A DNA stretch of 64,000 bases, from contig CAZABP010000024.1 in assembly GCA_964483245.1 (NCBI GenBank), positions 8,383-72,382 of the forward strand, read 5' to 3'. The stretch comes from CAZABP01 sp964483245. GTDB taxonomy: Bacteria > Planctomycetota > UBA1135 > UBA2386. Position numbers and translations under genes: made by a program. The notes under the pieces are model-generated. The model was not told the DNA's origin. It did not search any database and saw only the letters and a list, made by a program, of their open reading frames with translations. Shown here piece after piece: positions 40,979 through 47,910 of the stretch. The stretch's first letter is position 1. The number at the start of each line of letters is the position of its first letter.

Positions 40979-42073
40979 GTGCCCCGCATCGCAGCGCTCG
41001 TAGGACTCATTGCGCGTGCAGCGCTCATCCATCTCGCGCTGATCAGCATGGGCTCTGCTCGCGGGCTGTCGGCCCAGCACTGCGGTGGACCCTGCGAAGT
41101 CGCGCGCATCATCGATCCGGTGACGTTCAACCCTCGGTACTCCATCTCGGAGGGCGTCGAGCGATCGAACTGGCGGTGGATGCACAACTGGTACTGGACC
41201 GAGCACGGCGTCCAGCGACACCACCTGGAACCGATGTTCCAGGCGCCACCACTACGAGACTTTGCGCGTCGATTCGTGTTCGTCTCGCCTTCCGGCAACG
41301 GCTTCCTCGTCACTGGGAATCCGTACGCCGATGCGAGCAAGCTCGAGGGTCGGGAACCGCCACTGATCGTGTTCTGTGATCCGCAAGGCAAGCGCTTGGC
41401 CGAGGTCATGCTGACGCAGGTGGCGGAAGAGCAGGATCGTAGACGCGGTCCATGTCCATCCTGCACCTGCTGCGAAGACATCCTGTACGAACTCCAGGAA
41501 GCGCCAACGCTGAGCGCAAACGGGTGCTACGTCGACATCCTCGATCGTCGCAACTGGCTTCGGTTCTGGTTGCCTTTCGAGTGTCTGGTTCGTGACCGCA
41601 ACGCGTTCGACGCAGCGCTCGAAGCGGCGGAGTGGTCGCAGTTTTCCTCGACGGAGAGAGCGCAGCAGCGAGAGCAAATCGCCGCCTTGCTCGTCGAACT
41701 CGGCGTGGACGACCTGGATGTGCGGACCAGGGCAGCGGCAGGGCTGACGGCAAAGGGTTACCTGGCGCTCACGGCCGTCAGGCGCGCGCACTACGAGTCG
41801 AAGTCCGGCAACTTCCGCGCCCGCGCCAAGGCCGTGGAGCTGCAGCTCCGGCCACTCGCGTCGGCCCCATGGGAGCAGCTCCCGCGAGACCTCGGCCTGC
41901 TCGGCGCCTTGCTGACATATCAAGAACCGGATGTCGTGAAGGCGATCCAGACACGGCTGCAGCACATCGTCCCGCAGGTCGCCGGCATGGACGTCGATCA
42001 CTGCACCGCTTGGATCAAACAGCACAGCTCGGAGCTGACCTGGAACGCCGCCAAGGGCCACTACGAGCAGTAG
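40979..42073 (+). CDS. Secreted protein of unknown function
   Basis: The 364-residue protein starts at GTG 40979; an internal ATG (MGSARG) is also possible. The N-terminus is hydrophobic, with a likely cleavage after LSAQ. Mid-protein there is a Cys cluster CPSCTCCEDILYEL (~159-172), which could bind metal. The C-terminal half is helical, with a HEAT-like pattern (RTRAAAGLTAKGYLAL, RARAKAVELQLRPLAS), and ends in WIKQHSSELTWNAAKGHYE, a W-x-x-N/H-x-x-x-L-x-W tail I associate with planctomycete HEAT-type proteins. Codon use looks less GC-biased than its neighbours. Function is unknown. Confidence 0.7.
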   Translation: MPRIAALVGLIARAALIHLALISMGSARGLSAQHCGGPCEVARIIDPVTFNPRYSISEGVERSNWRWMHNWYWTEHGVQRHHLEPMFQAPPLRDFARRFVFVSPSGNGFLVTGNPYADASKLEGREPPLIVFCDPQGKRLAEVMLTQVAEEQDRRRGPCPSCTCCEDILYELQEAPTLSANGCYVDILDRRNWLRFWLPFECLVRDRNAFDAALEAAEWSQFSSTERAQQREQIAALLVELGVDDLDVRTRAAAGLTAKGYLALTAVRRAHYESKSGNFRARAKAVELQLRPLASAPWEQLPRDLGLLGALLTYQEPDVVKAIQTRLQHIVPQVAGMDVDHCTAWIKQHSSELTWNAAKGHYEQ

Positions 42074-42129
42074 CAACCCACGGCCGACCCGCAAACGACT
42101 CGCAAACGACTCGCGCGCGCGAGAATCTG

Positions 42130-42275
42130 CGCCCGAACCCGAACCCGATCCCGATCCCGATCCCGGTTCCGATCCCGGTTCCGATCTCCTCCCGAACCCG
42201 AACCCGATCCCAATCCCGCTCCAACCCGCTCCCGCTTCTGAACCCGAACCCCAACCCCATCCCGATCCCGCGCAC
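42130..42275. repeat. Degenerate CCCGAN hexamer tract at the 5' end of rsgA
   Basis: About 140 bases consist of units such as CCCGAA, CCCGAT and CCGGTT on a 6-base step, for example CCGATCCCGATCCCGATCCC. Read in the rsgA frame it would encode NPNPIPIPIPVPIPVP-type dipeptides. It fills the space between the secreted protein gene and the conserved rsgA sequence. There is no ATG, GTG or TTG in the rsgA frame from 42061 to about 42400. Confidence 0.85.
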
Positions 42276-43176
42276 GGGTCTCGTCCTCCGGATCGACGCC
42301 AAGGTCTGCCATGTCGAGATCGACGGGCAGCAGCGGGCGCTGCCGCTGCGCGGGCGCCTGTTCGACGAACCCGGCACCGAGAAGCGACCGATCGCGGTCG
42401 GCGACCGCGTGCGCGTGACCCTCGATTCCTCCGGCGGCGCGATCGACGAGGTGCTCCCGCGCACGAGCCAGCTCGCGCGCGCGAGCGCCGGCGAGGGGAC
42501 CCGCGAGCAGGTGCTGGCGGCGAACGTCTCGCTGGTCCTGGTCGCGGCGGCGTTGGCGGAGCCGACGTTCGACGCGCTGCTGGTCGACCGGATCCTGGCC
42601 GGGGCGGACCGGCAGGAGATCCCGGCTGCCGTCGTGCTGACCAAGCGCGACCGCGACCGGGCAGACCGCGCAGCCACGCTGATCCCGACCTACCGGGCGC
42701 TCGGCTTCCCGACGTTTGCGACGAGTCTCGCCCCCGACGCGACGACTCCGGCCGAGCTCGAAGCCCTGCGCGCGCTGCTGCACGCGAACACGACCGTGGT
42801 CTGCGGTGCATCCGGTGTCGGCAAGTCCTCGTTGCTCAACGCGCTGATCCCGGGGCTCGACCTGAAGGTCGGCAGCATCGGCCGGATCCGGCAGGGGAAG
42901 CACACGACGACGCACACGCAACTGATCCCGCTGCCCGGCGGCGGCCACATCCTCGACACGCCTGGCATCCGCAACTTCGGCCTGTTCGGCCTGACGGCCG
43001 ACGAGCTGCCGCATCTGTTCCGCGAGTTCCGTTTCCGGCTGGGGCAGTGCGGGTTCCGCAACTGCCGCCACATCTCCGAGCCGGACTGCGCGGTGCGTGC
43101 GGCCGCCGCCGCCGGCGAGATCGCGGCGAGCAGGCTCGCGAGCTACGAGGTCATGCTCGACGAGCTCGAGGGGTGA
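42238..43176 (+). CDS. rsgA: Small ribosomal subunit biogenesis GTPase RsgA (start uncertain)
   Basis: Conserved sequence begins near 42277 with TGLVLRIDAKVCHVEIDG and ALPLRGRLF, an OB fold. The circularly permuted GTPase follows: VVLTKRDRDR (G4), VVCGASGVGKSSLLNALI (G1), GKHTTTHTQLIPLP (G2) and LDTPGIRNFGLFG (G3). The zinc site is CGFRNCRHISEPDC. RsgA checks 30S subunit maturation. No canonical start codon lies within about 240 bases upstream of the conserved region in this frame, nor a usable one in the other two. I list CTG 42238 only as a placeholder, giving 312 residues. A non-canonical start, or a sequence error or length change in the repeat tract, are the options. Confidence 0.9.
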   Translation: MNPNPNPIPIPRTGLVLRIDAKVCHVEIDGQQRALPLRGRLFDEPGTEKRPIAVGDRVRVTLDSSGGAIDEVLPRTSQLARASAGEGTREQVLAANVSLVLVAAALAEPTFDALLVDRILAGADRQEIPAAVVLTKRDRDRADRAATLIPTYRALGFPTFATSLAPDATTPAELEALRALLHANTTVVCGASGVGKSSLLNALIPGLDLKVGSIGRIRQGKHTTTHTQLIPLPGGGHILDTPGIRNFGLFGLTADELPHLFREFRFRLGQCGFRNCRHISEPDCAVRAAAAAGEIAASRLASYEVMLDELEG

Positions 43177-43188
43177 GCAGACGAGTGC

Positions 43189-43674
43189 TCACCACGTGAG
43201 CAGCTTGTAGCCCCAGGCAGCGAAGAACAGCACCGCCAGCGCAAGCAGCGTGCGGGCCGTGATCCACCGGCTCAGCGTCGTGACAAACGGCCGTCCCCCG
43301 AGCAGACGCCAGGCGGCTGCCACCGCCATCGCCAACCCGAGCAGCGCCAGCACCGCGCCGAACGGCTGCGTGTGCAGTGCTGCGAGCGGGCGCAGGTGCA
43401 GCAGCAGCACCGCAGCGGTCGTGACCCCGCAGGTCGGACACGGCTTTCCGTACAACTCCGGCCAGGAGCAACGGCCGAACCCGATGGACGCGAGCTGCTC
43501 GTGCGTCCCGTGGCCGGCCGGGTCGGGAGTCAGCGGAGCCAGCAACCCCACGAACAGCGCCGCGAGCGCCAACACTGCCAGGGCGACGACCAGATCCGCG
43601 CCTGGGCTCAGGCGCTCGAGCCGGACCGGCGGCTGCTGCACGCGGCCCGGCTGGCTCGTATCGGCGGCGGACAT
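43189..43674 (-). CDS. DUF2752 membrane protein
   Basis: The 161-residue protein has three hydrophobic segments (ADLVVALAVLALAALFVGLLAPL, AVLALLGLAMAVAAAW, LLALAVLFFAAWGYKLLTW). Between the first two lies LYGKPCPTCGVTTAAV, the CPxCGxT hallmark of DUF2752. The function of the family is unknown. It converges with rsgA 12 bases away. A terminator for the histone-like gene lies just upstream. Confidence 0.9.
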   Translation of the reverse strand: MSAADTSQPGRVQQPPVRLERLSPGADLVVALAVLALAALFVGLLAPLTPDPAGHGTHEQLASIGFGRCSWPELYGKPCPTCGVTTAAVLLLHLRPLAALHTQPFGAVLALLGLAMAVAAAWRLLGGRPFVTTLSRWITARTLLALAVLFFAAWGYKLLTW

Positions 43675-43700
43675 CTGCGCCGCAGGTTAGCCGCCCCGTA

Positions 43701-43732
43701 CAAAAAGCTGGGGGGTGGGAAACCCACCCCCC
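43701..43732 (-). terminator. Rho-independent terminator of the histone H1-like gene
   Basis: GGGGGGTGGG (43710-43719) and CCCACCCCCC (43723-43732) form a perfect 10-bp stem with a 3-base loop. On the minus strand it is followed by AGCTTTTTG, a T5 run. It sits about 55 bases after the stop of the 51-residue basic protein gene. This is the clearest intrinsic terminator in the window. Confidence 0.85.
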
Positions 43733-43787
43733 CGCTTCGGAAGAAAGGCACCTGACGCGCCGATCAACGGCGCTCAGGCAGCCACCG

Positions 43788-43943
43788 TCACTTGGCGGCG
43801 GTTGCCTTCTTGGTGGCCTTGCGGCGAGCCTTCCGGCGACCCTTCTTCTTGCCAGCCTTCTTGGTCGCCTTCTTGCCACCGCGCTTCTTGCCGCCGCGCT
43901 TCTTGCCCGCGGCTTTCTTCCGAGTCTTCTTCTTTGCAGCCAT
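43788..43943 (-). CDS. Histone H1-like Lys/Ala-rich DNA-binding protein
   Basis: A 51-residue frame runs from ATG 43943 to TGA 43788, with an AAGGA site upstream. The product is almost entirely Lys, Arg, Ala, Gly and Thr: MAAKKKTRKKAAGKK, two KKRGG repeats, then KKATKKAGKKKGRRK and RKATKKATAAK. This composition matches bacterial H1-like proteins of the chlamydial Hc1/Hc2 and planctomycete type, and eukaryotic H1 tails. It would bind DNA non-specifically and condense the nucleoid. It has its own terminator and a 350-base upstream gap, so it is monocistronic and may be strongly expressed. Confidence 0.85.
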   Translation of the reverse strand: MAAKKKTRKKAAGKKRGGKKRGGKKATKKAGKKKGRRKARRKATKKATAAK

Positions 43944-44216
43944 GTCGTTTCCTTGGTCGATGTGGTCGAAGCGGGATCACATGTCGTGGCCTTCGCACGA
44001 GCGACCCCGCTCCGGTCAGCGCATAGATCGGCCGCGTGTGCAGCTCGATTAACCGAAATCTCGCAGCCATCGGGAGATAGCGCGATGTCGCTGCACGCGT
44101 CGGTTTTGCGAATCGGTTCTGACACCGCGCTGCATCGCGCGCGCACATGGACATGAAGTGCGCGCAAGAGAATTCCTCGCGCCGGCGCTTTTTTCGATTT
44201 TTCCTGGCAGTGCTGC
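43944..44216. other. Intergenic region upstream of the histone H1-like gene
   Basis: No gene is seen between the histone-like start and the next terminator. The stretch is richer in A and T than its surroundings (for example TTTTTTCGATTTTTCC at 44190-44205 and CGATTAACCGAAATCTC near 44046), which fits a promoter and possible curved DNA upstream of the minus-strand gene. I could not identify a convincing pair of promoter hexamers. Confidence 0.4.
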
Positions 44217-44263
44217 CGCAAAACAGCACGGCCCGCGCTCGAGACTGCTCGATCGCGGGCCGT
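44217..44263 (-). terminator. Rho-independent terminator of the MglA/roadblock unit
   Basis: ACGGCCCGCG (44228-44237) pairs with CGCGGGCCGT (44254-44263). The stem extends inward through CTCGAG/CTCGAT with one mismatch to a 4-base loop. On the minus strand it is followed by GCTGTTTTGC. It starts about 30 bases after the stop of the roadblock gene and closes the operon. Confidence 0.8.
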
Positions 44264-44293
44264 TGCGAGTCGCTGCGACGCGACGAAGTGTCG

Positions 44294-44818
44294 CTACTTG
44301 TCGAAGAACGAGTCGAGGTGCTTCTTCGCCGAGTCGTTGTAGCCCTTGTCCAGCTTCGGACCGCCGTCACGCGCCATGCGCTCGGCCGCGCCGACGTAGA
44401 TCTCGGCCAACTTCTTCGCCGACTCGTTGGCGTACAGCCGCACCATGCCGACCGTCGTTCGGTCGTCGAACAGGATCGTCAGCAGCGTGCGGTCGCCGAC
44501 CAGCGAGAGCTGGATGTTGTCGCGCTCCCCCTGGTGGAACAGCGCGGTGAACTCCTCCTCACCGAGCAGCCGCGCCATCTCTTTCGTCGCGGCGAACGAC
44601 CCGGCGACCAGCGCCGAGATCGTGTCCATGTCGATCGTGCGCACCTCCCCCTTCTTGGTGACGAGGTGCCCTTCCTTGTCGATCAACAGCGCGCACTTGG
44701 CGCCGGACAGGCGCAGGAACTCACCGAGGACCTTGTCGATCTTCTCGACGTCCTCCTTGTAGAACGAGAGGCGGTCGAACCGCAGCTTCTCGTTCGCCGA
44801 CATCTTGTTGGCGGCCAT
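44294..44818 (-). CDS. Roadblock/LC7 domain protein (MglB-like)
   Basis: The 174-residue protein starts at ATG 44818 (an internal ATG five codons later is possible). The roadblock core is FLRLSGAKCALLIDKEGHLVTKKGE, then ISALVAGSFAATKEMARLLGEEEFTALFHQGERDNIQLSLVGDRTLLTILFDD (listed in parts: the region spans ~34-120). MglB-type roadblock proteins act as GTPase-activating or localisation partners of MglA. The C-terminus is a charged helix ending KKHLDSFFDK. It lies 6 bases after the MglA-like GTPase gene and ends in a terminator, so the two form a pair. Confidence 0.9.
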   Translation of the reverse strand: MAANKMSANEKLRFDRLSFYKEDVEKIDKVLGEFLRLSGAKCALLIDKEGHLVTKKGEVRTIDMDTISALVAGSFAATKEMARLLGEEEFTALFHQGERDNIQLSLVGDRTLLTILFDDRTTVGMVRLYANESAKKLAEIYVGAAERMARDGGPKLDKGYNDSAKKHLDSFFDK

Positions 44819-44824
44819 CGCCGA

Positions 44825-45775
44825 TCACCCCTGGTTCTGCAGGAAGAAGTAGGCCACGCCGGCAACGGCCCCGGCGAGCAGGACCATCAACGTCACGACG
44901 AGCCCCATCTTGCTGCCACCCTTGGTCGGGCGGGTCGGTGCCGGTGCGTGTGCGGTGCGCGCCGCCGCGACGGCGCGGGCGGGCGCGGGCCGGCCGGAAG
45001 CCGGCTTGATCGACGACGGGCGCCGCTGGCCGCCGCTGGCTGCCGGCGCGCGCCCGCCGCGCGTCGCGGGTGCCGGGGCACGCGCCGGAGCCGGCGCTGC
45101 GGCTGCCGGTGCCGGCGCTGCGCGCCGCGCCGGAGCACCACCCTCGGCTGCGCCCGCCATCGCCGGCGCGCGTGCGGCCGGCTTGCGGTCGTTGATGCGA
45201 TCGATGCTCTCGAGCACCATCCCGGCGAGCACCTTCAGCGTCGGGAAGACGCCCTCGCCGGTCATCGCGACCGCCTCGAACGTCGGCACGCCGAACTTGT
45301 TCATCGCCTTGTCCATGTCCTCGACGGACATCGCACTCGGCAGGTCGCGCTTGTTGTACTGGATGACGTGCGGCAGCTCGCGGATGTCCTTGCCGTACTC
45401 GCGCAGGTTCTCGATCAGGTTCTCGTAGCTCTCGATGTTCTCCGGCATCTTCTCCGGATCCGAGTCGGCCACGAAGATCACCCCGTCGACGCCCTGCAGC
45501 ACGAGCTTGCGCGTCGAGTTGTAGTAGACCTGGCCGGGCACCGTGTACAGCTGGAACTTCGTCCGCATGCCGGCGATGTTCCCCAGGTCCAGCGGCATGA
45601 AGTCGAAGAACAGCGTGCGGTCGCCGTCCGTCGAGATCGACGTCAGCTCACCTTTGTGCGTCTCCGGCGCCTTCTGGTGCACGATCTCGAGGTTGGTGGT
45701 CTTCCCACTCATCCCCGGACCGTAGTACACGATCTTGCAGTTGACTTCCTTCAGCGCGAAGTTGATCTGAACCAT
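44825..45775 (-). CDS. mglA: MglA-like GTPase with a Pro/Ala linker and C-terminal membrane anchor
   Basis: The 316-residue protein has a GTPase domain in residues 1-~195. It has G1 YYGPGMSGKTT (~17-27), TDGDRTLFFDFMPL, the MglA-type G3 YTVPGQ (~77-82) and G4 YNKRDLP (~140-146). MglA proteins are usually about 195-200 residues. Here a ~90-residue Ala/Pro/Arg linker follows, then one hydrophobic span (MGLVVTLMVLLAGAVAGVAY) and a short tail FFLQNQG, which would tether the GTPase to the inner membrane. A roadblock partner is encoded 6 bases downstream. Upstream is a 569-base repeat-rich gap. Confidence 0.93.
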   Translation of the reverse strand: MVQINFALKEVNCKIVYYGPGMSGKTTNLEIVHQKAPETHKGELTSISTDGDRTLFFDFMPLDLGNIAGMRTKFQLYTVPGQVYYNSTRKLVLQGVDGVIFVADSDPEKMPENIESYENLIENLREYGKDIRELPHVIQYNKRDLPSAMSVEDMDKAMNKFGVPTFEAVAMTGEGVFPTLKVLAGMVLESIDRINDRKPAARAPAMAGAAEGGAPARRAAPAPAAAAPAPARAPAPATRGGRAPAASGGQRRPSSIKPASGRPAPARAVAAARTAHAPAPTRPTKGGSKMGLVVTLMVLLAGAVAGVAYFFLQNQG

Positions 45776-45825
45776 CGGCGTGCGTTCTCCCGAGTCTCGG
45801 CGTCACTCCGCTATCGGAATGAGTG

Positions 45826-45905
45826 GGAAGGGGGCTTGAGGGAAAGGGAGCGGGGTTGGACGGGAACGGGACGGGCTCGGGCCCGGGCCCGGGCTGAGGT
45901 TGGGC
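45826..45905. repeat. G-rich hexamer-like tract upstream of mglA
   Basis: The sequence includes GGACGGGAACGGGACGGGCT followed by GGGCCC repeats, on a roughly 6-base step. It has the same character as the C-rich tracts elsewhere, in the opposite orientation. Confidence 0.6.
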
Positions 45906-46142
45906 GAGGAAAGGAGAGAGGGCTGGGGCGCACGCGGAGCGAGACGCGTGATCCTGCTGGGCCGCAGGTGCCGCGAACCTTCGCGGCGCGCGACAGTTCG
46001 CGTCACGCGGTTTCATCGCGGTGGCGCCGAGATCGCCGAGGCCGAGCGGCACCGGAGGCCCCCAGGGACACCATCGCCGGCGGCCTCTTCTGGCCGAGCG
46101 AAGCGAGGCGCAGCCTTTGGCTGCCCGGCCGCCGGCCGCGAT

Positions 46143-46155
46143 GGGGTCTGACCCC
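46143..46155. repeat. REP-like palindrome GGGGTCTGACCCC
   Basis: This is a perfect 13-base inverted repeat, the reverse complement of the core found at 6347-6361 and in the 9335-9406 repeats. It lies in the gap upstream of the mglA gene, so unlike the other two it is not between convergent genes. Confidence 0.8.
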
Positions 46156-46199
46156 TTGGTTGCATGGCGGCCGCTGCGCGCCAGTGCGCGTGAGTGCGT

Positions 46200-46340
46200 G
46201 AGCCCGATCCCGTGCCCTTGCCTCGCCTCGCCCTGGCCCTAGCCCGAGCCCGGGCCCGCGCCGTTCCCGTCCAAGCCCTTCCCTTGCCCCGGGTCCGGTC
46301 CGGGCAAGGGCCCGGGAACGGGCCGGGCAAGGGCCTTTCC
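46200..46340. repeat. C-rich tract with nested inverted repeats
   Basis: The tract reads as CCCGATCCCGTGCCCTTGCC and similar. CCGTTCCCG (46261-46269) pairs with CGGGAACGG (46313-46321), and inside it CCCTTGCCC (46281-46289) pairs with GGGCAAGGG (46302-46310). A further GGGCAAGGG follows at 46325-46333. On the minus strand this lies directly after the roadblock gene stop, so it may terminate transcription. Confidence 0.7.
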
Positions 46341-46344
46341 AGGG

Positions 46345-46707
46345 CTAGGTATTCATGTGCGCGAGCCGCTTGATCTTGCGGCAGGCGTCCTGCGCCTCTT
46401 GCAGCAGCGCCTCGAGGTTGGCGAACTGGTCGGTCGCGACGAACAGGAACGAGTCGCCCAGGTCGATCAGGACGACCTTCCCGTGCGTGGAGTTCAGGAT
46501 GCAGCGGCGGAAGCTGCCGATCTGGCCCTCGTTCAACGAGCGACGGATCGTCGAGATCAGGAACGACGCGAGGCCGGCGACGACGTCGTTCTCGAGCGTC
46601 GGGCCCAAGGCACTCGCGATCATCATCCCGTCCGGCGTCACCAGCGCGCTGCCCTTGACGCCGAGCAGCGACTTGAGGTCGGTCAGCACGTCCTGGATCT
46701 TGTTCAT
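46345..46707 (-). CDS. Roadblock/LC7 domain protein
   Basis: The 120-residue protein starts at ATG 46707, overlapping the stop of the TPR-roadblock gene (ATGA). MNKIQDVLTDLKSLLGVKGSALVTPDGMMIAS, VVAGLASFLISTIRRSL, and HGKVVLIDLGDSFLFVATD (spread over residues 1-95) fit the compact roadblock fold, with no extra domain. It should dimerise, and could heterodimerise with the roadblock-like domain of the upstream protein or contact the nearby GTPase. It is the last gene of its unit before the repeat-rich gap. Confidence 0.9.
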   Translation of the reverse strand: MNKIQDVLTDLKSLLGVKGSALVTPDGMMIASALGPTLENDVVAGLASFLISTIRRSLNEGQIGSFRRCILNSTHGKVVLIDLGDSFLFVATDQFANLEALLQEAQDACRKIKRLAHMNT

Positions 46708-47816
46708 GGCTTGACGGCCTCGTTGAGGTAGAGCGAGCCGGCGACCAGCTCCTGCAGGCTGGCCAACACGCGGTCGACCAGCGTGCCGGGATCGCAGAGG
46801 ACGGCGGCCACGACGTCGCCATAGCTGCAGACGCAGATGTGGCCGAAGTCCCCTTCGATGACGCCCTTGTTGAAGTTGCCGAGGTCCATGCGCCGGGACG
46901 AGCGCTGCGCGCACTTGGCGACGACGCGCACGACGCGCAGGAACCCGTCCTTGCCGTCGCGGATCTCGCCTTTGACGAACGCCTTGCTGCCGTTGATGTA
47001 GGCCGCCTTGCGCACGCCGGCGATCTCGGCGATCTGCGCCAGCGCATCGCGGATCGACGTGACCCCGGCGACGCCGACGGCCGGGCGCTCACCGTGATCC
47101 TGCGCCACCGGCGCGTTGACGAGCGCCGCGGTGGATTCGACGTTGTGGAACAGCACCGCGAGGTCCTCCTCGACGACGCTGCAGCGACTCGCCTCCGACA
47201 GCAGCTGCCGCACGCCGTCGTCCTGCGGCGCCAGCTCGCGCAGGATCTCGAGGTGGTGGATCGCCGGCCCGACCGCGCCAACGCGGTACAGCAGCTCCGC
47301 CAGCATGCGGTGCGCCTTGATGTTGCCCGGGTCGAGCCCGATGACCTTCTGCAGGCAGCGCACCGCTTCGAGCCCCTCGCGCGCGGCCAGGTCGCGGTAG
47401 AAGTTCATCAGGTGCGCCTTGCCGAGCACCAGATACGCGCCGTCGTCGTCCGGGAACCGGCGGATGCACTCCTCGCAGGTCCCGAACACGGCGGTCGTGT
47501 CGCCGAGCTCGAGGTAGACCGATGCCAGTTCGCGATACAGCTTGGGATGGGGCGCGCGCGCCAGGCGCGCATTCAGATCCTTGATGCGCCCCTTGAGCTG
47601 GCTCTGCTTGGCGAACCGCCGCAGCTTGCGCAGCTCTTCGGCATTGGGGAACAGCGTCAACCCTTCCTCGGCGACGCGGACCGCCTCGTCGATCATCCCG
47701 AGGTTGATGTAGACCTGCCCGAGGTCGACGAACGTCGTCGGGGACGGCTCCTCGCGCACGCGCAGCTCGAGGCGCTTGAGCTCCCTCCAGATCTTCAGGC
47801 GCTGCAGCAGGTTCAT
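46704..47816 (-). CDS. TPR protein with a C-terminal roadblock-like domain
   Basis: The 370-residue protein starts at ATG 47816. Residues ~25-215 hold TPR-like helices (TTFVDLGQVYINLGMIDEAV, YRELASVYLELGDTTAVF, GAYLVLGKAHLMNFY, KAHRMLAELLYRVGAVGPA). Residues ~250-370 resemble a roadblock/LC7 fold (IRDALAQIAEIAGVRKAAYI, GKDGFLRVVRVVAKCAQRSS, VIEGDFGHICVCSYGDVVAAVL). It is coupled to the small roadblock gene (ATGA) and lies 94 bases downstream of the DUF4388 gene. It may be a scaffold joining the GTPase module to other proteins; this is inference. Confidence 0.82.
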   Translation of the reverse strand: MNLLQRLKIWRELKRLELRVREEPSPTTFVDLGQVYINLGMIDEAVRVAEEGLTLFPNAEELRKLRRFAKQSQLKGRIKDLNARLARAPHPKLYRELASVYLELGDTTAVFGTCEECIRRFPDDDGAYLVLGKAHLMNFYRDLAAREGLEAVRCLQKVIGLDPGNIKAHRMLAELLYRVGAVGPAIHHLEILRELAPQDDGVRQLLSEASRCSVVEEDLAVLFHNVESTAALVNAPVAQDHGERPAVGVAGVTSIRDALAQIAEIAGVRKAAYINGSKAFVKGEIRDGKDGFLRVVRVVAKCAQRSSRRMDLGNFNKGVIEGDFGHICVCSYGDVVAAVLCDPGTLVDRVLASLQELVAGSLYLNEAVKP

Positions 47817-47910
47817 GCGCGGAACTCCAGCGGCGCCGAAGCTCCGGCAGCGACCGGCGCCGCGGCGACCGGTCTGATATCGGACAGTGCCAGCATCGAG
47901 TTGACCCCGT

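Larger units (their letters stand above)
45776..46344. other. 569-base repeat-rich intergenic region inside the GTPase cluster
   Basis: No credible gene is seen. Near the mglA start lies a G-rich tract (45826-45905, units like GGGAAC, GGGACG, GGCCCG). The middle holds GC-rich unique sequence and a GGGGTCTGACCCC palindrome (46143-46155). The end nearest the roadblock gene holds a C-rich tract and a nested inverted repeat (46200-46340). The promoter of mglA must lie in the first part, but no clear hexamers were found. Confidence 0.75.

Noticed and set aside
41632..42237. Upstream extension of rsgA into the preceding gene
   Set aside because: It would give a ~200-residue Arg-rich N-terminus read out of frame through the secreted protein gene, unlike any RsgA.
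43774..44370. 198-codon - strand frame across the histone-like gene
   Set aside because: It is in the wrong frame; the true 51-residue Lys/Ala-rich ORF lies within it with a ribosome site and terminator.
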